Virus record (IMG/VR): IMGVR_UViG_3300044733_000607
Span: 1-24,150 of that record
Length of the DNA stretch: 24,150 nt
Direction: 5' to 3' (one strand)
Source: a virus
The position numbers and the translations under genes were made by a program. The notes beneath the pieces are model-generated. The model had not been told where the DNA came from and ran no database searches. It saw only the letters and a program-made list of their open reading frames with translations. Shown in pieces: positions 12,748 through 21,459 of the stretch. The number at the start of each line of letters is the position of its first letter. The first letter of the stretch is position 1.

Positions 12748-12890
12748 CCGAGACCATCATGAGTGAGTACATAGAGGGGTTCAACGCTGGCTACGCCTAC
12801 GTGCTGGAGCAGATTGAGCGCCACCCCCACTTGACCATGGCCGAGATCCTGACTATGCTCAAAGGGCAGCAAGAAAAGCAAGATGCTTGA
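12744..12890 (+). CDS. 48-residue small phage protein
   Basis: Begins at an ATGA junction with the preceding gene. The visible pattern is MSEYIEGFNAGYAYVLEQIE, a short helix, then LTMAEILTMLKGQQ. An internal ATG at position 6 (MSEY) is an alternative start. Its stop overlaps the TTG of the next candidate ORF (TTGA). Function unknown. Confidence 0.6.
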   Translation: MTETIMSEYIEGFNAGYAYVLEQIERHPHLTMAEILTMLKGQQEKQDA

Positions 12891-13051
12891 ACTTAAAGTT
12901 TAAGCCCCGAGAAATCGGGGATCAACACGCATGGGGATTGACTCTGGGGGTTCTTGGAGTAGGCCACCAATCCCCAGCCGTGTTGGTGAACGCGCAGGCT
13001 GATGCGCAGCAAAAGAAACCCAGCGAGTATCGGAAGTTGCTGCGGGAGTAA
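12887..13051 (+). CDS. Candidate 54-residue protein with TTG start
   Basis: TTG 12887 overlaps the previous stop as TTGA, the same arrangement as the HNH gene at 10285. The peptide starts NLKFKPREIGDQHAWG, has a hydrophobic middle, and ends QQKKPSEYRKLLRE. That is plausible protein character, but the ribosome-binding site is weak and the region folds into strong hairpins. A 19-residue ORF follows at 13051-13110 (TAATG overlap) and is doubtful. Could also be non-coding. Confidence 0.4.
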   Translation: MNLKFKPREIGDQHAWGLTLGVLGVGHQSPAVLVNAQADAQQKKPSEYRKLLRE

Positions 13052-13081
13052 TGAGTCCGAAAGCCGGGGATCAGTACCGGC
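12905..13081 (+). other. Hairpin-rich segment before the terminase genes
   Basis: Hairpin 1: CCCCGA (12905-12910)/TCGGGG (12915-12920) with a GAAA tetraloop. Hairpin 2: AACACG (12924-12929) pairs CGTGTT (12979-12984) and TGGGGATTG (12932-12940) pairs CAATCCCCA (12968-12976), 15 pairs around a 2x2 internal loop. Hairpin 3: GCGCA/TGCGC (12992-12996/13003-13007). Hairpin 4: GCCGG/CCGGC (13063-13067/13077-13081). Nothing resembling a T-run follows, so these are not terminators. A leader RNA or packaging-site element is possible. Confidence 0.5.
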
Positions 13082-13156
13082 CACCAACACCCCATTTGCG
13101 CGTTTCTTGAACATCAGGGTAAACTTCAGGCATCCATATGTCTCTGAAAGTACGAG

Positions 13157-13798
13157 ATGCCACGCAAAAGCACCAAAACGGCCTCACAGGCCACTGAAAC
13201 CCTGTCGGTGATGGTAGACACCTCTACTACGCCATCAAGCGCTCAAATCGTCGATAAACAGACGACCAAGGGTAAACCCGAACAAATCCCCGCAAAAGAA
13301 AAAAAGGTGGGCAGACCTACGCTGTACACCAAGGAGCTAGGAGACATCATCTGTTCTCGCATAGCAGAGGGAGAAAGCCTAAGGGAGATAATCAAAACCG
13401 AAGGGATGCCAGACAGGACTGTGGTCTACGATTGGTTGCTGCGCGACCCTGAGTTTGCCAACCACTACACTCGCGCACGGGAAGATCAGGCTGACACTTT
13501 GGCTGACGAGATCATCGCCATTGCTGACGAGCAGCCTGAGATCATCGCCGTGATCGACAAGAAGACTGGCGCTCTCATTGAGCACAAGCTGGACCATGCC
13601 TTCCTTCAGTGGCAAAAGAACAGGATGGACGCCCGTAAGTGGACGGCCATGAAGCTCAAGCCCAAGAAGTACGGCGACCGCCTTGTCCATGCTGGTGACT
13701 CTGAAAACCCGCTGGAGATCCAGAACGATGCCATGACCATCTTGGCCGCAGCCGTGAAGAACCTAGAACTCAAGCGCCAGACGGCCAATGAGGAGTGA
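13157..13798 (+). CDS. terS: Terminase small subunit
   Basis: 213 residues, GAAAG six bases upstream of ATG 13157. Residues 1-50 are a polar, Thr/Lys-rich tail. Residues 51-113 form the DNA-binding helix-turn-helix region (VGRPTLYTKELGDIICSRIA, then VVYDWLLRDPEF and HYTRAREDQAD). Residues 114-175 (TLADEIIAIADE, KWTAMKLKPKKYGDRL) form the oligomerisation part and C-terminal segment of this phage terminase small-subunit type. It recognises the phage packaging site and feeds DNA to the large subunit, whose gene overlaps by 11 bases. Confidence 0.85.
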   Translation: MPRKSTKTASQATETLSVMVDTSTTPSSAQIVDKQTTKGKPEQIPAKEKKVGRPTLYTKELGDIICSRIAEGESLREIIKTEGMPDRTVVYDWLLRDPEFANHYTRAREDQADTLADEIIAIADEQPEIIAVIDKKTGALIEHKLDHAFLQWQKNRMDARKWTAMKLKPKKYGDRLVHAGDSENPLEIQNDAMTILAAAVKNLELKRQTANEE

Positions 13799-15227
13799 CC
13801 TGCTGACAACCTTGCAGGACCCCGAGGTCTTGCAGGCTCTGAGCAATGCGCCTGACGCCCACAAGATGGCCTTCGCCAAGAGGGCTAAATGGCTCACAGA
13901 AGCTCACAACCACCAAATCCTGCCCCATGGGGACTGGTGGTCGATCTGGCTGCTGCTGGCTGGACGAGGGGCTGGAAAGACCCGCACCGCCGCCGAACAG
14001 ATCTGGTGGTGGGCATGGGAGCACCCCGGCACCCGCTGGCTGGTATCCGCCCCAACAAGCGCTGATGTCCGAGCTACCTGCTTTGAGGGTGACTCAGGCC
14101 TGCTGGCCGTGATCCCCAAGATCCTGATCGCTGACTACAACAAGCAGATGCACGAGTTGAAGCTGGTCAACGGCAGTCTGATTAAGGGTATACCCGCATC
14201 AGAGCCTGAGCGGTTCAGGGGGCCACAGTTCCATGGTGGCTGGGCAGACGAGTTGGCCGCATGGGACTACCTGCAAGAAGCGTGGGATCAGATCATGTTC
14301 GGTATGCGCCTGAAGGTGGACGCCGACTGGAAGACCCGCATGATCTGCACCACGACCCCAAGACCCAAGGACTTGATTGTCGAGTTGGTGGGCAAGGAGG
14401 GCGAAGATGTCTACCTGACGACCGCCTCGACCTACGCCAACATTGACAACCTGTCAGACAGCTTTCGCAAGCAGATCCTCCAGTACGAGGGCACCAAGTT
14501 GGGGCAGCAGGAGATTTACGCTGAGATCCTTGACCCTGAGCAAGGCGGCATCGTCAAGCGGGACTGGTTCAAGCTCTGGCCTGCTGACAAGCCCCTGCCC
14601 AAGCTGGAGTACATCCTTCAGTCCTACGACTGCGCCTACACCGAGAAGGCCCAGAACGACCCGACAGCCCAGATCACCTTCGGGGTGTTCAAGCCTCAGG
14701 ACGGTGGGATGTCCGTGCTGGTCATTGACGCATGGCAGGACAGGCTCCAGTACCCTGACATGAAGGAGAAGGTGCTTGAGGAGTACGAGACGGTCTATGG
14801 CGAGGGCAAGGACGCCAGACGGGTGGATCTGGTGCTGGTGGAGGACAAGGCCGCTGGGATCTCCCTGATCCAAGACTTGCAGCGTGCCCACATATTCGTG
14901 CGCTCCTACAATCCGGGCAAGGCTGACAAGGTGCAGCGGCTGTCCATCGTGGCAAACATCATTAAGGCTGGCCGTGTCTGGATACCCGAGTCGAGCAACC
15001 GTAAGGGGTTTGTCAGGGACTGGGCTGAGGGCATGGTGAGCCAGATCTGCTCCTTCCCTGAGACGACCCACGACGACTATGTGGACGCCACCTCGCAGGC
15101 CCTGCGGTATCTCAGGGACGCTGGCTGGCTGAACATTGATCCGCCACCACCAGATACTTATGACGAAGACGATGTTATTGACGCAGGATGGGAGCACCGC
15201 GCCAAAGAGAACCCATACGCGATGTAA
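13788..15227 (+). CDS. terL: Terminase large subunit
   Basis: 479 residues. ATPase domain: Walker A GRGAGKT at 59-65, Walker B WADE at 152-155, and the coupling motif TTTPRPKD at 188-195. Nuclease domain (RNase H-like): Asp281 in QSYDCAY, Asp353 in VLVEDKAAG, and Asp429/430/433 in THDDYVDATSQAL. All catalytic elements are present. It drives ATP-dependent DNA packaging at the portal and cuts concatemers. The ATG at 13788 lies within the end of terS without a strong ribosome-binding site, implying coupling. GC content is high relative to the early genes. The next gene is not the portal but a large polyvalent-type protein. Confidence 0.95.
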   Translation: MRSDLLTTLQDPEVLQALSNAPDAHKMAFAKRAKWLTEAHNHQILPHGDWWSIWLLLAGRGAGKTRTAAEQIWWWAWEHPGTRWLVSAPTSADVRATCFEGDSGLLAVIPKILIADYNKQMHELKLVNGSLIKGIPASEPERFRGPQFHGGWADELAAWDYLQEAWDQIMFGMRLKVDADWKTRMICTTTPRPKDLIVELVGKEGEDVYLTTASTYANIDNLSDSFRKQILQYEGTKLGQQEIYAEILDPEQGGIVKRDWFKLWPADKPLPKLEYILQSYDCAYTEKAQNDPTAQITFGVFKPQDGGMSVLVIDAWQDRLQYPDMKEKVLEEYETVYGEGKDARRVDLVLVEDKAAGISLIQDLQRAHIFVRSYNPGKADKVQRLSIVANIIKAGRVWIPESSNRKGFVRDWAEGMVSQICSFPETTHDDYVDATSQALRYLRDAGWLNIDPPPPDTYDEDDVIDAGWEHRAKENPYAM

Positions 15228-15334
15228 GGTGCTGGGCGTGTGCCAAGCCTTGAAGCTGTGTAAGGATTGCCCAAGGCTGGACTTGACAAACCCCCGAAGG
15301 CATAATCAAAGAGAATCAATACCGAGGCTTGACG
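15228..15334 (+). promoter_or_regulatory. Gap between terL and the large protein, weak promoter candidate
   Basis: Contains a consensus -35 TTGACA (15283-15288) but the best -10, TAATCA (15303-15308), is only 14 bases away, so a standard promoter is doubtful. AGCCTTG (15246-15252) can pair with CAAGGCT (15272-15278). GAGG (15324-15327) is the ribosome-binding site for ATG 15335. No gene is supported here. Confidence 0.25.
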
Positions 15335-18300
15335 ATGCCCACAAAGAAGACCACCGGCAATAAACTGGCCGACATGATGTACGGCAGTGGCGAGATTCGC
15401 CCTACCCCGCAAAGTCGAATCACTGGCCCAATTGCCAATGCCGTGCGCAAGGCGCAGGAGTTTGCAAGCCAGTACGAGGTCAGCCCCAGTGTCCCGCTTC
15501 TGGGCGGCACTAGCGTTGATGAGCTGCTTAGTCTGCCCGGAGCCGCCTCCCTGCTAGAAGATGTGTCCTACAACGGCATGGGCGCATTGATACGAGGCGG
15601 TAACGCCGCTACTGGCGGCATCGGCACCTTCCGCCTTGACCCCAGAATCATCGACACCGCCGATCTGGTTGGGACGGCCACGGGCGTGGGCGCATTGGGC
15701 AAAGGCGCGGTTAAGACTGGCGTCAAAGGAGCCATGGCCGCTGGTCGTGCTGGTGAGCGCATGGCTGAGAAGTACGTCCCCAAGATCATGGAGCGCGGCG
15801 GGGCTGGCGCTGACATCATGAGGGACATGGCGCAAGGATCACGCTCGTATGCTTATTTGCCCCACACCCCGCAGAAGCCTGACCCAACCGTGGGGTCAAG
15901 ATTTAAAACTCAATCTGTTGGCAACCTAGCTCCAAAGACTGACTTCAACATTGAAACCGAGCAAGGCTCAAGCGTCATGTCCAACCCATGGGACTCGACC
16001 AGTCGGGGCGAAAAGGTATTGGAAGTCTCAGACATCCCACTGTCAAACCAAATCACCACCGAGGGCGGTCAAGACTTTGCCAGAGACATTGCCAACATTC
16101 AGGCAAATGTAGGTGGAGCTTCGGGCAGGCAGATTGCTGAACGCATGCAAGATCGTGTGAATGATGCGTACTTCGCCAATATGTTTGACCAAGGCACAGG
16201 TCGCGTGTTCACGATGCCAAGCACCATGGACGTCACAGGCTCAAACTATTCCACGATGCCAACAGACATCGTCATGGACATATTTCAGCAGGCAAGCCCC
16301 AACAAAAAAGAAGTCAACAGAATCACTGACGACTTGCGTTCGTTTGTTTTTGAAGAGGAGCGCGGCAAGTTTAAGAACGCTGCGCAGGTTGGCTCTCCTG
16401 AGTTCTTAAAGCAACTACGAGAAGGCGGCGATGGGTTTAGTGCTGGAGATCTCCGCAAGGGCTTGATGAACCGCATGTCAAAGTCTGAGTATCAAAAGAT
16501 GCTTGGCTTTAACATTGAAGATGTCTACGGGGCAATTCATGACCCAACCTTAGAGGGTTTGCCAAAGGGGTTTGTTGGCAACACAATGATTGAAACCAGC
16601 CCATACGCTGACATCAGGCCATCAACGCACCAGTCATACGACTCGGCCAATGCAGGAAAGTATGCTGGAAGTATGCCAAGCATGCCGCTTGAGCTGATGA
16701 TGCCTGACTTGTATCAATACATGGAGACTACATTCCTCAGTCAACCCAAGTATCAGAATCTAACGCCGAACCAGCTTAGAACCATGATAGTCAACACGAT
16801 TGAGAAGCGTGGCAGCGGAATTTCTCAGCCAATCAATCAACGTGTGGTTGACAATGTCATGCGTTACAAAGAAGGGCTGAAGCAGGGGCACTTTAACCCC
16901 AAAGATCACAAAAGCATCATGGAGTACATGAGCCGCAGTGGTGGGTACAAAGAAGGTGGCTCCGTCCAGTTTTCCGACAACCCAGACGTCATGCAGCTTG
17001 AGCTGGCTGGTGGTGGACTGGTCAAGGGGCTGGCAAAGGGCTTCTTCTCCGCTGTTGACAAGACTGCGCAAAACCTCAAGCGACCAGCGGGTACTGGCAA
17101 GGAGTTCATGGCCGAGGTTAAGGCCGCTCCCGGCATTAAGGCGACTGAACTCAAGGGGCGCAAGCTGGCTGAGATTGAAGCCATGCCTAAGATGACCAAG
17201 GAGCAGTTCATCAAGGAGCTTGAGGCTCGTCCTCCTGTCAAGATTGAAGAGAAGGTGTTTGGCAACCCAAGCCAAAAGGAAATTGATGCTTTGGCCGACA
17301 AGCTGGCTTACGACAAAGCTGTTGAGAACGCTCGTTACTATGGCGAACGTGGTGACGACATTGATGCGTTGGCTGAAGAAAACTACTTGTCTAACATAAG
17401 AAACAATTTGGAAGAGCTTCGAGAGGAAGCCCGTCGATCTTTGATTGATGATGGTTCGATCAATCATGGGATTGGCAGGCCCAGCCCCTACCACGAGAAG
17501 TACACGATACCCGGCGGTGAGAACTACCGCGAGATCTTGCTGAAAGCGCCAGCCGCTAAGGGTGAAGGCTTTCTCGGCACCCCTGCGCACTTTGGTGGTG
17601 AGCCAAACATTCTGGCAAGCATCCGAGTTAGTGATCGCACTGGTCCCAACGGCGAGAAGATCCTGCACGTTGAGGAGATCCAATCTGACTGGCATCAAGC
17701 TGGCCGTGACAAAGGCTACAAAGAGGAATACAAATCAAGGTTTGGCGACATAAACGGGCAGCAAATGAAGGTGTCCGACTTAATTGCGCAGCAAGGCGAT
17801 GCTGGGATTAAATGGATCGAAGGTAAAAATTCAGTAAACCGTGACCTTGATTTGCCCGAACTTGCGGGGGACGACCTTATCAATGTTGTTACTGAAAATG
17901 GAGCGCCAGTCTATATTAAAGAAGCCCGATTTAGTGACATCACAAAAATGGTAGATTCTCACCGACGAGGGGTTAGCGACTTAGATGCACAAGAGCGCCA
18001 GTTGTTTAATAGATCCCAGCAAGAAAAACTGCCCGATGCCCCGTTCAAGAAAGATTGGCAAGAGCTGGCTCTGCGCAGGGTAATGCAAGAGGCTGCTGAG
18101 GGTGGCTACGACACGGTTGCCCTGACAAAAGGCGCAGAGCAGGCTGACCGATACGACCTCAGCAAGTATGTAGATACGGTTATTTGGGAAAAAAATCCTC
18201 AAGGAAAAATTACATTTACGCCAGAAAAAGACGGGATGACGTTGACTGCACCAAAAACGGTTAGCCAAGGCGAATTAGAAAACCAACTTGGAAAAGAAGT

Positions 18301-18778
18301 TGCGGAAAAAATTCTGCGTGACCAAGAAACTAGCGGTGCTTTGAGTGGCCTTGATCTGAAAATTGGCGACAAGGGCATGAAGGGTTTCTACGACAAGATG
18401 CTGCCCGACTACCTTAACAAGCTGGGCAAGCAGTACGGGGTGAAGGTCGATGAAATTGGCATCCAGCTAAATCCAGAAACTAAGCAAACAACCTACAACT
18501 TTAACGGTCGGCCCTCGGGCGAAATTGTTTACCCCTCTGAAGCAAAGCAGGTTCACTCCTTTGAGGTAACCCCTCAGATGCGCGAAGACATCAACACCAA
18601 GGGCCAGCCCCTGTACCAGCAGATCGGCATTCCTGTCGGGGCTGGTACAGCAGGCACAGGAACAGCGACAATAGCCCCCGAGGGCTTACGCACCAATGAT
18701 GAACAACAGGTTCAAAATCCGGTAAATTTCACCGAAAACCCAGATGCTATGCTTCTGGAACTGATGCAGAGGAATTGA
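15335..18778 (+). CDS. Large polyvalent-type phage protein between TerL and portal
   Basis: 1147 residues from ATG 15335 (GAGG upstream). The N-terminal part (about 105-140) is Gly/Ala-rich and could be membrane-active. Around 235-250 is a PLSNQITTEGGQDF segment like one seen in large phage virion/polyvalent proteins. A second conserved region holds EEIQSDWHQ (780-788), PFKKDWQELALRR, and GMKGFYDKMLPDYLNK (1014-1029), also recurrent in such proteins. The motif V-x-F-x-x-N-P-D-x-M-x-L-E-L occurs at 544-557 and again at 1130-1143, at the C-terminus, suggesting two units. Coding DNA at about 17720-17970 and 18180-18330 is AT-rich compared with flanks. It is likely a virion protein delivered with DNA; enzymatic activity is unknown. 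Confidence 0.75.
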   Translation: MPTKKTTGNKLADMMYGSGEIRPTPQSRITGPIANAVRKAQEFASQYEVSPSVPLLGGTSVDELLSLPGAASLLEDVSYNGMGALIRGGNAATGGIGTFRLDPRIIDTADLVGTATGVGALGKGAVKTGVKGAMAAGRAGERMAEKYVPKIMERGGAGADIMRDMAQGSRSYAYLPHTPQKPDPTVGSRFKTQSVGNLAPKTDFNIETEQGSSVMSNPWDSTSRGEKVLEVSDIPLSNQITTEGGQDFARDIANIQANVGGASGRQIAERMQDRVNDAYFANMFDQGTGRVFTMPSTMDVTGSNYSTMPTDIVMDIFQQASPNKKEVNRITDDLRSFVFEEERGKFKNAAQVGSPEFLKQLREGGDGFSAGDLRKGLMNRMSKSEYQKMLGFNIEDVYGAIHDPTLEGLPKGFVGNTMIETSPYADIRPSTHQSYDSANAGKYAGSMPSMPLELMMPDLYQYMETTFLSQPKYQNLTPNQLRTMIVNTIEKRGSGISQPINQRVVDNVMRYKEGLKQGHFNPKDHKSIMEYMSRSGGYKEGGSVQFSDNPDVMQLELAGGGLVKGLAKGFFSAVDKTAQNLKRPAGTGKEFMAEVKAAPGIKATELKGRKLAEIEAMPKMTKEQFIKELEARPPVKIEEKVFGNPSQKEIDALADKLAYDKAVENARYYGERGDDIDALAEENYLSNIRNNLEELREEARRSLIDDGSINHGIGRPSPYHEKYTIPGGENYREILLKAPAAKGEGFLGTPAHFGGEPNILASIRVSDRTGPNGEKILHVEEIQSDWHQAGRDKGYKEEYKSRFGDINGQQMKVSDLIAQQGDAGIKWIEGKNSVNRDLDLPELAGDDLINVVTENGAPVYIKEARFSDITKMVDSHRRGVSDLDAQERQLFNRSQQEKLPDAPFKKDWQELALRRVMQEAAEGGYDTVALTKGAEQADRYDLSKYVDTVIWEKNPQGKITFTPEKDGMTLTAPKTVSQGELENQLGKEVAEKILRDQETSGALSGLDLKIGDKGMKGFYDKMLPDYLNKLGKQYGVKVDEIGIQLNPETKQTTYNFNGRPSGEIVYPSEAKQVHSFEVTPQMREDINTKGQPLYQQIGIPVGAGTAGTGTATIAPEGLRTNDEQQVQNPVNFTENPDAMLLELMQRN

Positions 18779-18781
18779 TTC

Positions 18782-21307
18782 ATGGCTACAGAGTTCCCAA
18801 TTGAACCCGACTATGGACGCTTTGTCCAAGGCATAGCCGACGAACCACAAGAGTCTCAGGAGGAGCAGTTAGAGTTTGACCTGCCTGATGACGACTCTGA
18901 GATTGAAGAGCTGCCTGACGGCTCTGTGGTGGTCAAGATGGACACCCAAGGTCCACAGGAGGACGAAGAGTTCTACCAGAACCTTGCTGAGATCATCGAC
19001 CCCAGTGAGCTTGACAGCCTTGCCATGCGCTACGTCGACTTGATCGAAAAGGACAAGCAAGCTCGTGAAGAGCGCGACAAGCAGTATGAGGAAGGCCTCA
19101 AGCGCACGGGTCTTGGCAAGGACGCTCCCGGCGGTGCGACCTTTGCTGGTGCCTCCAAGGTAGTCCACCCTGTCATGGCCGAGGCCTGCGTGGACTTTGC
19201 CTCCCGCGCCATTAAAGAGATGTTCCCGCCAGACGGTCCCGTCAAGACCAAGATCATTGGTCAGGTTGACGAAGAGAAGACTGCCCGAGCCGAGCGCAAG
19301 CGCGACTACATGAACTGGCAGCTTACCGAGCAGATTGAAGAGTTCCGCGATGAGCAGGAGCAGCTTCTGACCCAGCTACCACTGGGCGGCTCTCAGTACA
19401 TGAAGCTCTGGTACGACGAGCAGAAGAAACGCCCATGCGCTGAGTTCTTGCCGATTGACCGAGTGATCGTGCCGTTCTCGGCCACCAACTTCTACACCGC
19501 CCAGCGTGCGACTGAGGTCCATGTCATCACTGAGTGGGAGTTCAAGCGCCGCATCAGCACTGGTCTGTACCGCGACATCAGCCTGATTCGCGCAACCATG
19601 CAGCCCGAGCAGTCTGCGGCTGAGAAGGCCAACGACAAGATTGAGGGCAAGAAGTGGCAGGACAACGATGACGGTGAGCGCACGGTCTATCATGTCTACT
19701 GCCACTTAGAGCTGGACGATGACGGCCAGTCTGGAGGCGAGTCAGCCCCGTACATCATGATGATCGACGAGCTGGACAACGAGGTTGTTGGCCTGTACCG
19801 CAATTGGGAAGACGGCGACGACACCATGACCAAGCTGGATTGGGTTGTGGAGTTTAAGTTCATCCCATGGCGGGGCGCCTATGCCATCGGCCTGCCTCAC
19901 CTGATTGGTGGCCTGTCCGCTGCCCTGACTGGCGGCATCCGCGCTTTGCTGGACAGCGCACACATCAACAACGCTGCCACCATGCTCAAGCTCAAGGGAG
20001 CCAAGATCAGCGGCCAGAGCCAGCAGGTTGATGTCACCCAGATCGTTGAGGTTGAAGGGGCACCCGGCGTGGACGACATCCGCAAGATCGCCATGCCGAT
20101 GCCGTTCAACCCACCATCGCCAGTCCTGTTCCAGTTGGTGGGCTACCTTGACAAAGCCGCCCGTGGCGTGGTCACCACCGCAGAAGAGAAGATTGCTGAT
20201 GTCAACTCCAACACCCCTGTTGGCACGACTCAGGCGCTGATTGAGCAGGGTGCTGCCGTGTTCTCGGCCATCCATGCCCGTCTGCATGACTCTCAGGCCC
20301 GTGTGCTCAAGATCCTTGGCCGCTTGAATCGTTGGTACTTGGATGACCAGCGCAAGGGTGAGATCGTTGAGGACTTGGAGATCACCTCAGAGGACTTTAA
20401 GCGCAACACCGATGTGGTACCAGTGTCTGACCCCCACATCTTCTCTGAGACCCAGCGTATGGCTCAGATGCAGGCTGTGCTGGCTCGTGCTGACAAGGCT
20501 CCAGACCTGTACAACCGTCAGGCTGTGGAGCAGCGCCTGCTCAAGCAGTTGAAGATTCCGGGCATCAACGAGCTACTCAAGGACACTCCAGCCCCTGAAG
20601 AGCGCACGCCAGCGGATGAGAATGTCGCCATGGCTTTGGGTCAGAGCGGCTTTGCGTACATCCACCAAGACCACTTGGCTCACATTCAGAGCCATCTGGA
20701 CTTTGCGCTGAACCCTGTCTTTGGCTCCAACCCCATCATGGCTTCGTTCTACTTGCCGCGCTCACTGGAGCACATCAAGCAGCACATGGTGATGTGGTAC
20801 TTGAACCGCATGAACGGGTATGTGACCAAGTCTCGTGGCGACAAGGTGCTGACCGAGGAAGAGTACGAGAACAGGGCGCTGACCGCAGAGATCGACAAGG
20901 TCTTTGCGTTGGCCTCTCAGCATGTCAAGATGGACAGCGAGAAGGCGTTTAACCAGATCGTCCCATTGGTGCAGCAGCTTATGCAGTCCATGCAGCAACT
21001 GTCACCCAAGCCAGAGATGCCGCCCGAAGCGATGGTGCTGCGCGAGACATCCATGGCTGAGACAGAGCGTAGGGCCAAGAAGGATGCTCAAGATGCACAA
21101 ATCAAGATCCAGCAGATGCAGCAAGACGCTACCGAAGCCGAACGCAAAGAGCAACTTGAAATCGCGCTCAACTCCGTGGACAACCTCACGAAAGAGCGCA
21201 TCGAGACTGCACGCCTGACCCAGAAGGATCAGGAGTTGCAAACCGAGCAGTTTGAAACTGCAATCCGCCTCCAGCAAGAGGTACAACGCAAACTTGGAGA
21301 ATATTGA
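18782..21307 (+). CDS. Portal protein
   Basis: 841 residues, three bases after the previous stop, with AGAGGAA upstream. The N-terminus is acidic (about 20-75). The core includes FAGASKVVHPVMAEACVDFA (about 120-140), LPIDRVIVPFSATNF, and IPWRGAYAIGLPHLIGGLSA at about 361-380, followed by the long helix ALLDSAHINNAATM typical of the portal stem/wing. Residues about 715-841 are a Gln/Glu/Lys coiled coil. Portals form the 12-subunit DNA channel at one head vertex and dock the terminase. The length and motif order fit P22-type large portals. Separation from terL by a 3.4-kb gene is unusual. Confidence 0.88.
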   Translation: MATEFPIEPDYGRFVQGIADEPQESQEEQLEFDLPDDDSEIEELPDGSVVVKMDTQGPQEDEEFYQNLAEIIDPSELDSLAMRYVDLIEKDKQAREERDKQYEEGLKRTGLGKDAPGGATFAGASKVVHPVMAEACVDFASRAIKEMFPPDGPVKTKIIGQVDEEKTARAERKRDYMNWQLTEQIEEFRDEQEQLLTQLPLGGSQYMKLWYDEQKKRPCAEFLPIDRVIVPFSATNFYTAQRATEVHVITEWEFKRRISTGLYRDISLIRATMQPEQSAAEKANDKIEGKKWQDNDDGERTVYHVYCHLELDDDGQSGGESAPYIMMIDELDNEVVGLYRNWEDGDDTMTKLDWVVEFKFIPWRGAYAIGLPHLIGGLSAALTGGIRALLDSAHINNAATMLKLKGAKISGQSQQVDVTQIVEVEGAPGVDDIRKIAMPMPFNPPSPVLFQLVGYLDKAARGVVTTAEEKIADVNSNTPVGTTQALIEQGAAVFSAIHARLHDSQARVLKILGRLNRWYLDDQRKGEIVEDLEITSEDFKRNTDVVPVSDPHIFSETQRMAQMQAVLARADKAPDLYNRQAVEQRLLKQLKIPGINELLKDTPAPEERTPADENVAMALGQSGFAYIHQDHLAHIQSHLDFALNPVFGSNPIMASFYLPRSLEHIKQHMVMWYLNRMNGYVTKSRGDKVLTEEEYENRALTAEIDKVFALASQHVKMDSEKAFNQIVPLVQQLMQSMQQLSPKPEMPPEAMVLRETSMAETERRAKKDAQDAQIKIQQMQQDATEAERKEQLEIALNSVDNLTKERIETARLTQKDQELQTEQFETAIRLQQEVQRKLGEY

Positions 21308-21459
21308 TGGCTACCAACCCTTACCACAATGAAGGTGTGCCCATGCACAAGCGTATTGCCGCTGGCGAGAAACTTGACGGCTCATCCTTGAAGACGCAAG
21401 GCGGCAACGCCAAGCCAACCCAACCCAAAGGAGGCGCACTGAGCCAGAAGAAAAAATGA
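21307..21459 (+). CDS. 50-residue small basic protein after portal
   Basis: ATG 21307 overlaps the portal stop by one base (TGATG). The sequence MATNPYHNEGVPMHKRIAAG is followed by a Gly/Lys/Gln-rich tail ending in QKKK. It is polar, probably unstructured, and ends in an ATGA junction with the next gene. Possibly a minor head or assembly protein by position; no family recognised. Confidence 0.6.
   Translation: MATNPYHNEGVPMHKRIAAGEKLDGSSLKTQGGNAKPTQPKGGALSQKKK

Noticed and set aside
13051-13110. 19-residue ORF after the hidden 54-residue ORF
   Set aside because: TAATG coupling is suggestive, but it is too short and overlaps a hairpin; not enough support.
14454-15197. 247-codon open frame on the minus strand opposite terL
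   Set aside because: It lies entirely antisense to a well-supported gene with all motifs; high GC third positions create such shadow frames. No ribosome-binding site or protein character.
15246-15308. Hairpin plus TTGACA promoter upstream of the large gene
   Set aside because: No T-run after the 7-bp stem, and the -35 to -10 distance is only 14; kept only as a weak note.
16760-17698. 312-codon minus-strand frame inside the large protein gene
   Set aside because: Antisense shadow with Leu/Val/Ser-rich composition and no upstream signals.
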